DNA from: Phyto melanocephala
Lineage: Eukaryota; Arthropoda; Insecta; Diptera; Rhinophoridae
Length of the DNA: 64,000 nucleotides
Direction of reading: 5' to 3'
NCBI GenBank assembly: GCA_941918925.1
Contig: OW799236.1
Location: forward strand, 14,235,474 to 14,299,473
Shown: piece by piece, positions 37,731 to 50,060 of the stretch
Layout: each line of letters starts with the position of its first letter
Position numbering within the stretch: position 1 is the first letter of the stretch
The notes under the pieces: generated by a model
What the model was told of the DNA's origin: nothing
What the model saw: only the letters and a program-made list of their open reading frames with translations
Database searches by the model: none
Position numbers and translations under genes: made by a program

Positions 37731-37824
37731 GTATGCGAACGGATTTTATATGAACAATGTTTTATGCGAACGGATTTTATATGAACAATGTTTTATGCGA
37801 ACGGATTTTATATGAACAATGTTT
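37731..37824. repeat. Three perfect copies of a 31-bp tandem repeat
   Basis: TATGCGAACGGATTTTATAT followed by GAACAATGTTT occurs three times head to tail without differences. Identity of all three units implies very recent expansion or a collapsed longer array. Confidence 0.95.
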
Positions 37825-40430
37825 TAGTTATAATCACACAAGAATAGCAAATAAAATATAAGTAATAATAAATTTAACTATAAAAAAAAGAAAACACAAA
37901 CTCACACACTTGTGTAAAATATATTACCCTAAGAAATAGTTAAATCTATTACACCATTATATATCCTTACACACCAATTACCAGCCACAAACACAAATAC
38001 CGGATAGTAAAAAAATGCCTAAAAGTAACAAATTTATATAAAAAATTATTTTTTGAAAATATCTGAAAATTTTCTATAATAAAATTTATAGTTAATTTAA
38101 AACCATATTAAAAAATTTCATCAAAAATATTCTTAATAGAGAAATTTTTTTTATATTATTAATAATTGAAAATTTAACTGTGAATTAAAAAACAATATTA
38201 AATATTTTTAAGGATAATTTATTAAATTTTTTATTAAAAACTGTTGAAATAAATACACTCCCACGAAAAAGCGCTCTTTGAATCGCTTACTTAGTGCTTG
38301 CCTACTTCTAAGAGCGCTTGTAGAAGGCATGCATTTTATATGAGATGTCTCTATTTGTTAATTACTAAGAGCTTATTTCGTTTCAAGCATTTTACATTTG
38401 CAAGTAAAAAAGAAATAATAAAAAAACTATATTAGAATAAATTTGCCTCATTTTTTCTACTGCTGAATTACTAAGCGTTAGGGAAGACATACTTTTTTTT
38501 TAGCGGTTTCTTAGGCAAACATTATTAGCATTTTAATGTACCTATGCAACTTACCGTGTGTAAAGTCTGCATGGCTTACAAAACTAAGCAAATATTTTGT
38601 TGGGTTGTAGTCTTTAAAGAGATTTTGTAAACAATTTAATTTAAAAAAAAATTTATTAAAGCTTTTTTAAAAGATTTTTAAGCTTACATACATAATAAAA
38701 AAATCTATTTTAAAACTATATGGCATCTCTTTTGTTCAACCACCCACATACACCTCTACTCAAATACAGCAACAATATATAAATGTTACACATCATATAC
38801 TCAAATAACGGTACTAATAGCATGTCATACTGGCAATGAACTAGTTTTTCATATTTGACTACAAAAACAACACCAACAACGACAACAATTGTGAAAGTAA
38901 CAACAACAAAAGCAACTACAATAAAAACCACGACAATTTTGGAATGCAACATTAGGTAACAAAACACTTTAGAAAACAAACGTAAATAAAAGGAAAAACA
39001 ACTAGGTACCTACTAAACTCTTTTTATTGTTGTTGCAATTTTTGCTTTTATATGGACTTGAACTTTTGCAACAAAACCTAACTAAAATACAACAAAATGT
39101 TGGTAAACATAATACTGTAGTCGTCATCATATAAATAGAAGAAGACCTGGAGAAATAATCTTAAAAAATAGCAACTTTCAGGAGGAAAATAAAAATAAAA
39201 AATAAAAATAAATAAATAACAAGAGCAGAACTTTAAAAAGCCGTTATAAGAGCAAACAACAAGAAAAACAATAATAACAACTGGAAAACAACTTATTTTT
39301 TGATTTATTATCTCAAGGTTATGATAGGGAAAAATACAAAACTTATTTTTTTATATTTTTTGTTGTCGCTAATATTTAATATACTTTTTGATAAATATGA
39401 AAAAAGACACAAATAAAATAAATGTGAAAATAAAAGTACATATAAACCTTTTTTAACCTAAATTAAGAAATTTTATTTACGACAATATAAAACTATTTAA
39501 GGGAATTTTTGAATTGCTTTTTTATTCTAAATCTCAAAGAAATTATTTATAAATACGTACATACATATATATGTATGTATGTATGAAGGTACTTATGTTT
39601 ATATACATTTGTATGTATATGGCACGTAAATCATAAAATCATATTTCGTAAGAGGCAAATGAATGACATTAACGAACATTTTAGTTTTCTACTTAAAGAA
39701 AAATTTCATTTATTTTGTTTAAATATTTGCTATGTTAGAAAAATTTTTTATCAATTAAGTATATACATAAAATTTAAAAAAAAATTTCGTTTATGGTAAA
39801 AAAAAAAAATCATAAGTCCTTTATTTATGTATATATACATAAATATATTTATTGAAAAAATTATAAAAAGTAAAAATTTATGAATTTTTTTATATAAATT
39901 AATTAGTATTTGTTATTCCTTATATTTCTTTAAATAATTTTTTTTTGGGTAAAAATTTTCATTTTCTACTTATTTATTTATCACTTCTTTATTAATTTTG
40001 TATTAATGCATTTATATTGAAATTTAATTAATTAAATTGTATTTCATTTATTTATGAAAATATTCATAATAAAATAATTTTATTAAATTTATGTGTGTTT
40101 TTGTATAGTTATAGTTGTTGTTTATTATTTAATTATAAATATTTTTTTTCCTAATTTAACACATTTGAGTGGGTCATTCAGAGAGACACACACACACAAA
40201 CCCATTTAAATAATCATTTAAGTGTTATAGAAAAATGTTTTTTTGTTTGCTAAATATAATTAAAAACTTATTACCAGTTTAATATAATTGTGTATTTATG
40301 TTATTTTTAAGCATACATTTAGGTGTACAAAACACTGTTGGGATTTGAAAATGATAAGATTGTAACTTTTTAACATCAAAATCGTACTGAAGAGCAAAAC
40401 TTAAACTAACACACATACACACTTACTTAA
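37825..40430. other. AT-rich non-coding with microsatellites
   Basis: AAGCGCTC/GAGCGCTT inverted blocks lie near 38268-38310. Trinucleotide-rich CAACAA stretches at 38860-38935 create the hydrophobic 87-residue minus frame 38716-38979. ATGTATGT is at about 39569-39586 and CA repeats at 40188-40200. No gene recognised. Confidence 0.4.
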
Positions 40431-41360
40431 AAATGTTTTGGCGTAGAATACGTCTTACCTAACGGTATAGGGAGTCATGTCAGATTGTTATTGTTGTAAT
40501 CTTTATTTCATTGATTATGAGGAAACGGCAAGATAACTTTTTTTAAAATTTTTTTTGTAGGTAAATGAAGATGTTATCTTTCGTTTGATATACATTTCAT
40601 ATTGGTTGATATCTTCCTAATATTTAAATTTCTCAAATGAAAATTGTTTAAACACATACACTTAAACATATGTGTGGTGTTTGGTTGAGTGTTTGAGTTT
40701 GTAGTGTGAACACAAACTATGCTGCTGTTTCAGTGTGGACACAAACCTACGGCTGTTGTCTTGAAAGCGAAATATATGAGCGATACATTTAATTTGGATT
40801 ATATTCGAAACGATGCTCCCACAACTATTGATAACACAACCATTGACTTAGTTTTTGCGAGAAATTTGAATGTTAATTTGTAAACATATTTATCCTATTT
40901 TTCCTATCATAAGCCCATATTATCAATAGTAATTTTCAAATAATCAAATTGATTTGCGTCTGTTATTTATCATTTATCCTTACTCTTTTAATTTAAAAAC
41001 ATATTTATCCTATTTTTCCTATCATAAGCTTATGTATATTATCAAAAGTAACTATCAAATAAATAAATTCATTTGCTTATATTATTTATCATTTATTGTT
41101 ATATATGTTTTCTGTCTTATCGGATGGCGTATTCTACGTTAAACTTAATGGCCGTGTCTTTGACACAACCTGCAGGGACAGTCCGTGCCGAAGGTCTCGG
41201 AAAACTGTCTGCTGTTTTTTATACGTATTTTTTTACATTCATTAAATCATTAAAATTATCGGGTGCAAAATCGTTCTTCCACGGTGTACAGTATTTTTTT
41301 TTATCGCAAAACGATCGCGTGGAAGATAAAAAATTAATACTTAAAAACTATTACTGAAAT
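40431..41360 (+). pseudogene. Endonuclease-like retroelement fragment with an internal duplication
   Basis: The plus strand from about 40780 reads FNLDYIRNDAPTT, DNTTIDLVFARNLNVN, then, past a stop, TYLSYFSYHKPIL. The order (Asp-containing TTIDLVF, then SYFSYHKP) is reminiscent of the C-terminal end of an endonuclease/exonuclease/phosphatase domain of the kind carried by LINEs and Helentrons, where S-(D/Y)-H-(R/K)-P is the catalytic motif. A block of about 110 bp containing ATTTATCCTATTTTTCCTAT at 40888 is repeated at 41001, so SYFSYHK occurs twice. GGCGTAGAATACG near 40440 and CGTATTCTACG near 41125 form an inverted pair that may mark the ends. Class uncertain. Confidence 0.35.
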
Positions 41361-41650
41361 ATAAAAAAAATAATAAAATAAGTTTTTAAAATTTAAAAAA
41401 AATGTGTTTTTGTCTTTGACAATTACTTATCCAATTTAGAAAGGCTGTTTTAAACAAATTGCCTAAGCAGAAAGCAGGCAGCTAGACTGTAAGTAGGTTA
41501 GTGATAGCTATGTGTGTGCTACGTTTATTGTAATAAAAATAAGAAAAAACATTGGAAAAAAATATCGATAAAAATTTTAATTGTGTACCTACATTAACGC
41601 CAGAAAAATCAGTTGGTTAAGCATAATGACAAATTATTCTTATTCGACTC

Positions 41651-42570
41651 ACGGCCCTTTTCACAATCTGTGATTATATTAATTTAACAGGAACATTAAC
41701 AAACCGCCGATATCGTTAACCGAAACTATTTAACATACGGTTAGTGTTTTGCGTTTCACCATCTTTCGGTTAGTTAACACTAACATTATAGAAAAAGTAT
41801 GGTAATACTGGTTCTTATTATTTACGAAAAATAGTGGAATGAAAGAAAAGAATCAAAAAATATTATACAAAATTTCTTAGCAATTTTTGATGAAAGACAA
41901 ATATATATTTAAAATAAATTTTTTACTTAAAATAGATTAAATACAGTTCCTTGGTAAGTATAAATTGTTATATGTTATTTTATTATAATACTTTTATTAT
42001 AACCGCCACCAAAAAAATGGTGGGGGTATATTCATTTTGTCATTCCGTTTGTAACATAAATTTTTATCTTTATCTCAACTTCATATAATTTCTCTATTAA
42101 TAAAGATTTTGGAAGAATAAAGGACTATATAGAAATATCTAAGTTGTATTTATTAGCAGAAATTTATTGACACGCCTACTTTAACGTTCACTTTGAAAGA
42201 CTAAATTTACGAAAACATTTTACTAGCATATCGAAGTTATAAAAAGAAAGTGATAGATATTTTAGTATAAAGATATTATTGCATAGCGATTATTGTGAAA
42301 AACAAAATAATAAATTTTGCGCTATAAAAGAACATCAAATTGGTGGTGGGTATAAAAGATTCGGCACAGCCGAATATAGTGCTCTTACTTGTTTATTTTT
42401 ATTTAAATAAAAGCCTTTAACCGGAAGATTTTGTTCGGTTAAATTTAACAGAGACTTTTTGATTAATCTCTGCCGGTTATATTCTAACCGTACTTTGTGA
42501 AATTTAATTTTGCCTAACTTACGGTTAACGTTCATGTTAAATTATAATCGTACTTTGTGAAAGGGGCCGT
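41651..42570. mobile_element. TIR element (ACGGCCCCTTTCACAA ends) carrying a nested HINE
   Basis: The left end ACGGCCCTTTTCACAATCTG pairs with the right end, which inverted reads ACGGCCCCTTTCACAAAGTA. The inverted homology continues inward through GATTATA, AATTTAACA and GAACxTTAAC. The interior has further AACCG/CGGTTA repeats and no coding. At 42003-42392 it is interrupted by a HINE, so the original element was about 530 bp. Confidence 0.75.
42003..42392 (+). mobile_element. Short-form HINE subfamily
   Basis: The head TATAACCGCCACCAAAAAAA...GGTGGGGGTATA is followed by TTTTGTCATTCCGTTTGTAA. The tail reads TGGTGGGTATAAAAGATTCG, GGCACAGCC and TATAGTGCTCTTACTTGTTT. The head hairpin (CCGCCACC/GGTGGGGG) replaces the CCCTTCAC/GTGAAGGG of the long form, but the layout is the same. 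Only 390 bp. Confidence 0.75.
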
Positions 42571-43645
42571 CAGAAAGAGGAATATTGTAGTAATTGTAAC
42601 TGTAAAATAATATATAAATAAGACTAAAATTAAACAAATAAATGAAAATAAAGTTAATGTAAATTAAACAAATAAATTGAAAATCGAATGAAATTAATTA
42701 TATAAGAATATTTTTGAAATTGGTTTGTTCTGCTTAAAGTTCTTTTTAATTTTTTTATGAAAAATAGTTTTACCCGACTCTAGCTAAGTGTGTTCCTTCG
42801 TTATCACTAATAAATTAAATTTTTTTTTTATAAGAAAAGTAACTTAAGCTTAAGTCAAAATGATTAATTCTAGACTTAAAGAATAACTGAAAAAGAAAAT
42901 ATAAAAAATTAATTGTTAAAATTTAAAATCATAAAATTGCACTAAAACACTATTAAATGTGTCAGCGTACTGCTAACCTTGCGATTGTACCAAATATGGT
43001 GCAGTTGTACCACAATTCCCAACTATGCTCTCAAAGGCAACATTATTTAAAAAGTCTTTTTTTTAGTTACCAAATATTCATTAAGTTCTTTAGGAAGCTT
43101 CTTTTTAATGGATAAAGTTTACAAAATGTAGCACTATTGCCCAAAAGTTTGACCAAAAGACATTAATTTAAATTCTACAAAAACTTTAAATTTCAATAAA
43201 AAAAACTTTTTCCCAAAATGAAAAATAAAACTGTTTTGCTTTAAATCTTTAAATATTATTCATTTGCTGCTAATTTACAAAAGTGTAAACTTTTTATTTA
43301 TTCCAAGTTTTCTCTTTTTTTACATTTTGATTATTTAAAACAGAATTTATTTACCAAACGACAAGACAATTTATATGTAAATGCTTTTTAAATGACATTT
43401 AAAGGCAAAACGCAAAAACGAATAAAAATAAAAAAATACTTGGTAGGGATGAATGAACTTTATAAAAAGATTTTTGGAAAATTTCAATTTGCATACATGA
43501 ATAATAATAATAATAATAATAAAGAAACATCATATTAAATGTCAATCTCTAAACCACAGGAAAGGAAAGAGTCATCAATTGTATATTTTTTTAAAAAAAC
43601 TGGCACCATCTTTCCACGGAAATTTGTCACTTTAAAAAAACATTT
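42571..43645. other. AT-rich non-coding; AAT microsatellite
   Basis: An (AAT)n run lies at about 43500-43523. No coding or paired ends recognised. Confidence 0.5.
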
Positions 43646-44590
43646 TTTTTATACCCTTCATCTGTGGTGCCAAGGGTATAAAGCTTTGTCATTTCATTTG
43701 TAATTTCTACAATATTCGTTTCCGACCCCATAAAAAATATATTTTCTTAAAGCTTGAAAAAAATTTAAAAAAATCCGTCTGTTCTTTTGACCTGCCTGTT
43801 TGTCCGTCTGTCTATGTGTTGGTTAAAATCATCTTTAAGTAGCCCCCGTATGTTGCAGATAACTGTATGTGGTATCAATCTTTTGAAAATATTCGGATAT
43901 AAACCGCTAATGAAATTAATCATAGTCTTCCCCCATAACTTTTTAAGATATGAGCAAATAAACACGACTGTCACCGTATTTTCTTATGTTTAAATATGAA
44001 AATTAATATTTTTTAACTCTAGGAAAATTTAAAGACACATTTACACTTAGTAGATATAATATAATAAATTTTTGAACAAACCGGTTACTAATTGGCAAAG
44101 TTATAGGCAAAAATAATTTAAACAAAAATATATATATTTTTCGCAATATATAAAATTGCTAGTGCTCGTAATCAATTTTTGAACACGCTATATATACCAA
44201 AATACAAACCGTAGTCTCAAAAAATACTGCAGAGAAAAACTGATAAATTGCTTAGAAACTAACTGAGATATAAGCACAACAATATATCTGTTTCGGTACT
44301 TTTCTACAATTTACAAACGAAAATCGATTTTCTTAGCTTCTAAAGAAAAAAGAGCAGCCATATGGATGTCAAAAGAGCTTGACAAGCAGAATATACCATA
44401 AATAGAAACAGGCCGCCACTACAAAATGGCGTATAGTAAATTTATATTTAGGTCAAATATAGTAATTAAAAATATACACAACTCAAGCCCCTTAATATTG
44501 GTATCAAGCAAAAGGAATTGACCCGTAGAATAATGTAAATTATGATAAAGTTAAACTTTAAGATGGCGTTCGAAATAAATATATTGGTAA
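43646..44590 (+). mobile_element. Long-form HINE, 3' end missing
   Basis: The head TTATACCCTTCATCTGTGGT...AAGGGTATA at 43648-43680, then TTTGTCATTTCATTTGTAAT, TTTCCGACCCCATAAA, CTGTTTGTCCGTCTGTCTAT, TAGCCCCCGTATGTTGCAGA and AGATATGAGCAAATAAACAC. The distal part has ACCGGTTACTAATTGGCAAA, TACAAAATGGCG and AAGATGGCGTTCGAAATAAA, where it stops. The open frames at 43765-43993 on both strands are shadows. Confidence 0.75.
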
Positions 44591-45140
44591 AAAAAGGAAT
44601 ATATGGCCTGATGGCATACTTAGGCCATAGCCTTTTACGGCGAATGCCGTACAGAGAATGTGAACTGACTGTAGAGATGGTGCGATTTGACCCCTTTTTA
44701 AAAACACAGTGGCCCTCAAAACAAATAAACACAAGCTGTCGATCAAATTTAGGCTGATTTATGCGCTATTTCCATTAAAAATTTGACTTAAGGAGATACG
44801 CAGCTAACATTAACATAATATTGTATTTCATATATAATGACATCAATAGACCTTTTATATGCATAACAAATTCCTTATGATATTGTTTAAATTTATATAT
44901 AGATCTGTTATACGAACAATGTGTATTGTACATATTGGCTGTTTTATTTAATCCAGTGTAATAATTTTTTTTTTACTTAATTTCGGTTTAATTACTGTAA
45001 ATGTGTTGTTTGAAAATCCAAAAACTCAACGTAATAAAAATAACACATACTATGAAAGTAAGAGTGATAGCAAATATTTGCAAGTACTACTTTATAATGA
45101 GAGATGGATAATGAGGGAGAAAAAATATAACAAATACAAT
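44591..45140. other. Non-coding
   Basis: Contains three overlapping open frames on both strands around 44466-44757 of equal, unremarkable quality. Nothing recognised. Confidence 0.35.
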
Positions 45141-45320
45141 TGGCCAATTCACAAGGGTGTCCTAAATGACGTATTGTCATAATGTCATTATATTAAAAAA
45201 TTTTAAAAAGTTCTAACAATTTTACAAAAAGCAAAACAAAACCTTAAAATATTTACAAAAATTTTTGAACTAGTGACTTTATGCCAATTTGACACTTGGG
45301 ACACCCTTGTGAAATGGCCA
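45141..45320. mobile_element. 180-bp MITE (TGGCCAATTCACAAGGGTGT ends)
   Basis: The left end TGGCCAATTCACAAGGGTGT is repeated in inverted form at the right (TGGCCATTTCACAAGGGTGT on the minus strand), with about 28 bp of paired end and four mismatches. The interior is AT-rich. The short frame at 44992-45180 is not a gene. Confidence 0.75.
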
Positions 45321-46151
45321 AATATTTTGTTAATTTGTATTTTTTACACAGAAACTGAAACAATTGTAGAATAGAGTTCAAAATATTTTTTTTTTAAATC
45401 ATACTTGCTCAGTCGTCCAGGTTTGGTTAGGTTAGATCTTCAGCTGAATAAAGGCGTAGCTCACTTATTGATAACTTACTCAGGTTATATAAGGAAAAAT
45501 TAAGGGCTACTTCGTATAGTCATAATTTTTATTACTCAAAATTAATTATTAATTTTTATTTTTATTAATTTCATTTAACTAATTTTCGAATCTGGGAACA
45601 CTGTTCGGTGGAATCGAAATTTTGCTGGAATTCAGATTTCAGTACTTCAAGTAAATTTTGCTTTTATATTTTTTTCTATCATAATTCGTATAATTGTTGT
45701 TTATTAATATTGCTGTTCGTTTGTTGTTTTTTTGTTATTATTATGAAACGAACACACATATATCTCGAGGCCTATTTATAAATATTTGTGGTGGTTGTGT
45801 ATTTTCATTGTTGTTGGCGATGTTGTTGTTAGGGTGTGTATAAAAGTATTATTGTTTATATGTATATGAAAAGTGAGTATTTAACCTTAGCTTATTTATA
45901 TTATGTTCATGTTTTATTTATTTTATTTTGCATAAACAATAATACACTTAAATGTTCAAAAAACATATAAGTATTTATATGCAAAGAAACATGTTTTCAC
46001 ACTCCTTTGAGCAGCAGGAGTGTAACTTGTACGTGTCTCAGTGTTGTCATATTAGTGGATTTTTAGCTAGATTTTGAGGAATTTTTTCTATTTAGGCGGG
46101 AATTCAGAGATTTATATTTAAAAAGAAAAATTAAATATTTTTGGCGATTTT
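45321..46151. other. Non-coding; possible LINE 3' tail
   Basis: GGTTTGGTTAGGTTAG near 45419-45434 resembles the TAACCTAACC tails of fly LINEs in reverse. GTTGTTG-rich low-complexity sequence follows at 45690-45840. No gene. Confidence 0.35.
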
Positions 46152-47290
46152 TAACTCCTTCATCTGTGGTGCCAAGGTTATATATAGCTTTGTCATTTCG
46201 TTTGTTATTTTTACAATATTAATTTCCAACCCTGTGATTTAGGGGTATATATTAAAATAGGGAGGTCAATTGGGGGATGGCAGTCTATCTGTGTGTAGGT
46301 TTAATTAAATTTTATAATCCCCACAAAATCCACAGACTTGTATGTTGTATTAATCTTTTGGAAATATTCTAGAATGTATCGTTATTGAAACTCAGCATAA
46401 TCGCCCTTTAATTTGCTGAGAAATAAGCAAGAAAACATGACTGCTTCTATTTTTTTTTTATTTTTCACAAAATTAAATATTTTCCAGTACTCGGATAATA
46501 TATAGAAATGTTTTTTTGCCAATTTTAAATGTGATATAAATCTAGGAATATTCGTAAAAAATGTGGGACAAATTGGTCACTATCGGCAAAGTTATAGTCA
46601 AAAATAATTATGAAAAATATTTATTTTTTGAATTATTTAAGTTTTTTAAGCTCGCAAAGACACCAAATTTTAATCTAAAATTATTTTTGTCTAAAATTAT
46701 TCCGAAAAAAACAAGAAATCGGTTTTAAACCTACTGAGTTATAAGCACCAAAATACAACTTATTCGGTGTTTTTCCTAAAATTTTTCAACGAAAATCAAG
46801 TTTTTTTCAGCTACTAAACAACCGAAAGGGTTAATATGGGTATTAAATGAAAGCTTTTAAAAACAAAGTAAAAATTGAAATTTATGATGGCCAGCACTAC
46901 AAAAACTACAACAAATTTATATAGGGGTCATGTAGTATTTAAAAACTTACCCCCTTTAAACCGCTCAAAATTGTTATAAAATGAAATCGATTGATCGGTG
47001 GAATGCAGTAAATTAAGAAAAGTAGAAATTCAAAATGGCTACCTAAATTAAATAGCAGATATATGGGCCAAATAAAGTAATTACGGATGTGTCCCCTTCA
47101 TCTTCCTCAATATCGTTATCAAATAAAAGAGCTTGACTTATAGTATACAGCCAACTATGAAAAAGTGTGAAATCCAAGATGGCGTTCGAAACAAAATAAC
47201 TGATAATTTTTTTTCCTTAAGCCCATCAATATGGGTTTCAAAGAGAAGTGCTTAACTAGTAGAATACAGTAAACATAACATTAAGCCTGA
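46152..47290 (+). mobile_element. Long-form HINE copy
   Basis: A decayed head TTCATCTGTGGTGCCAAGG...TATATATAGCTTTGTC at about 46155-46192, then ATTTCCAACCC, CAGACTTGTATGTTGTATTA, AAATTGGTCACTATCGGCAA, and later CAATATGGGTTTCAAAG, AAGATGGCGTTCGAAACAAA. The 3' terminus is lost. Nearby TAAGGCATCG at 47296 belongs to a different repeat. Confidence 0.65.
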
Positions 47291-47693
47291 AATTAAGGCA
47301 TCGTCGCCTTGCGTGACATTTTTGACAGGAAAGCGCGAGGGAAAAGATGTATGTCACAATGAAAACTTTGACAACACTTACGCATTGTTTGTTTACCTAT
47401 AAAGTTGGCAAGTACCTTTCTAATTTTTTCATTATTATTTCATTATTAAATAATATATTTTTAAAATAAAAGCTAAAGACGTTATTTTATAATAGCTTTT
47501 TAGACTAATTAATTTTACGTTCGAATTTAAAAAGAAAAAAATTTAAGAAAATTTTCCATCTGATTGTAAAAGTGCGCAAAAGATTAGAGTTACCTACCTT
47601 TAAGCGTCGCACCGCGTTGAAAGTACTTTATGTTACATGTTTAATATAAGTACGGCTATTTCATCTTAAATGTCGAAGCGAATTTATTTGATA
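47291..47693. other. Non-coding
   Basis: Mixed composition, no coding. GGTGACA/TGTCAC-type blocks near 47320-47350 were not paired. Confidence 0.3.
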
Positions 47694-48370
47694 CTAGAAA
47701 AGCCCGGCGCGCGTTGCTATGTCCCTTACTGAAAAGAAATGCATTCAGAATTTTAATTGAATATCAAGTTCAAAAAGCTTAAAATTATAACTTTTTTTCA
47801 ATGGGCGTGGCACTGCCCACTTTTCTAATCACAAAATTATATAGTTATGACAGCTCAATATGTGTGCAAAGTTTCAGAAAAATCGGTGAAGTTCAAGTAG
47901 CTGAAAATTATAACTTTTTTTTTAATGGGCGTAGCACTGCCCACTTTTCTAATCACGAAATTGTAAAGTCATGACAGCTCAATATGTGTGAAAAGTTTCA
48001 GAAAAATCAGTCCAGTACAAGTACCTAAAAATTATAACTTTTTTTTATGGGCGTGACACTGACCACTTTTCTAATCGCGAAATTGTAAAGTCATGACAGC
48101 TCAATACGTGTGCAAAGTTTCAGAAAAATCGTTCTAGTGCAAGTAGCTAAAAATAATAACTTATTTCTTATGGGCGTGGCACTTCTCACTTTTCTAATCA
48201 AGAAACTGTATGGTCATGACAGCTCAATATGTGTGAAAAGTTTCGGAAAAATCGGTCAAGTGCAAGTAGCTAAAAATGAAAACTAATTGTTTTAAGCGTG
48301 GCCCCGCCCACTTTTTGCCACCCATAAACACTCCCTGGAATGTGTACAACAACTTTCCAAAGTTTGATCA
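47694..48370 (-). mobile_element. Non-autonomous Helitron with about 122-bp minisatellite
   Basis: On the minus strand the 3' end is GCAACGCGCGCCGGGCTTTT then CTAG (47697-47694) followed by T. The body is about four to five tandem units, each with GGGCGTGGCACTGCCCACTT, CTAATCACGAAATTG, GACAGCTCAATATGTGTG and AAAGTTTCAGAAAAATCG; the last block recurs near 47876, 47998, 48118 and 48239. It is the same family as 60929-61692. The 5' TC end is not clear. Confidence 0.7.
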
Positions 48371-50007
48371 ACATTTGCCCGCTATAGTGAGATTAAACAG
48401 AATCTCTGGAGAGTATCGAACACGCAACACGTAGATTTGCACACTAACATACTACTAACTAGTTTACCGAGGGAGTACGGATTTTTCCTCAAAACAAAAA
48501 TTTAATAGTTTTTTTCTCTTAAATATTTCTTAAAAGTAAAATAAATCCTGGCAACACTGGTACGTATTAATATAAAAGTGTCGTCAGTCAGTACGCCACG
48601 TATGTAAATAACTGTGTATGTAAATAACAGGCAATAACTGTGATTCGATTGTATTCAAATGTTTGACACTTTCTCAAAATGTTGCTTAACAGGGGTAACA
48701 AATATTTGACACAAAGTTTTTTGCACTTCAAAAAAGCTTTAAATTTTCTTTAGGGAATTGTTGAGACTTTTAAATAGCGCCATTGAAAAACCAACAAACT
48801 TAATTCAAATCCCTTTTAAATTGCATAAAGATGCTTTAAGAAAATCATTCTTTAAACAAAAAAAAGTACCTTCAAACCACTGTAGATTTTATAATTCTAC
48901 TGGATTACATAAACCAAAGTATCTGCTAGTTGTGCCTATTTTTGTTGTTGTTACTGCCCCTGTTGTTGTGCTCATCTCATACATTTTTTGTTTCCTTGCT
49001 ATTGCTGTTGTTAGTGTTATTTGTACTGCTTATTACATAAAATACTCAATGTTCATGTAAATCATTGTTAGTGTCAATCAATTTAAGCGCCTTGAGTCAT
49101 ATTTTCTATATGGTTAAGTACTTGTAAAAGTTGTCTATATTTATGTGTTCACATGTGTGTATATTAGGTGACACACTTAATATACATATTTATAAAGAGG
49201 CAAGTTGATTTCTTGTGCAAATAACTGAGCCTATATCCTTTTGAACAAAAGTTTAGTAAAGCTTCTCTATTTGTCCCTCTGTCCGTTCGGCTGTACGTCC
49301 GTCTGTCTGTCAGTGTAAACGTAGATTTTTTTTGTTAAGTCTCAAAAGACCAAATATAAAAAAATATGATGATGGCTGATTGATAATAATAATATTTCTT
49401 TTGTATGTTTACAAGTATTTAATACCATATACCCTGCATATAATAATAAGAGTTTGACAATTGGAAATTATGAGAAAAGAAAGAAAATGTGTAAAATTTT
49501 AATACTTGGAAAGGAACATTCTTATGATCAGCTGCTCAATTGAAACGAAATAAATAATAAATTCAACAAAGTTTCAAACCGTTTTTGTTTTATTGCATTT
49601 TTAAGTTTAAACTTTTAAATGACCCACCCGTTATTTATGAGCCTACGTTACTTTAAAATATCAAATATTATTAATTAAAGAACACTGGAACTAACTTTAC
49701 CATCTTTATTGTTTACAATTTCTATTCCTCTTAGCATTTGCTTTTGCACACACACACACACACACACATTCACATAATTTTTTTTTTAATACTACACAAT
49801 AATTTTATTTTTATTTTGAACAAAATTTATACCGTTCTTGTGCTATATTTAAATTTATAGTTTTTTAGCAAAAATATTTTTATTTATAACCTGTTTTACA
49901 ATGTTTTTAATTTTCAAATGGCGTTTGCCCAAATGTAAACAAAGAATAAACACAGATTTTGACAAATTAGCCTTAACAGCTGACGATGAGCTAAGCTAAC
50001 GAGTCTA
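48371..50007. other. Non-coding; CA microsatellite
   Basis: A (CA)n run lies at about 49747-49769. The 100-residue frame at 48758-49060 starts at TTG and ends in a hydrophobic stretch made by GTTGTTGTT repeats; I see no domain and do not call it. A CCGTCTGTCTGTC-type block near 49290-49310 may be a HINE scrap. Confidence 0.4.
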
Positions 50008-50060
50008 CCTGGGGCCGAATTACGGCATTCGAACGTGATCGAAATTTTAAGATTCTTATT

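Noticed and set aside
38716..38979. 87-residue Val/Phe-rich minus-strand frame
   Set aside because: Produced by CAACAA-type repeats read in reverse; no domain.
44466..44757. Three overlapping frames on both strands
   Set aside because: Equal length on opposite strands, no conserved motif; beginning of the stretch is a HINE end.
48758..49060. 100-residue plus-strand frame with an apparent membrane segment
   Set aside because: Starts at TTG; the hydrophobic part comes from GTTGTTGTT low-complexity repeats; no homologue recognised.
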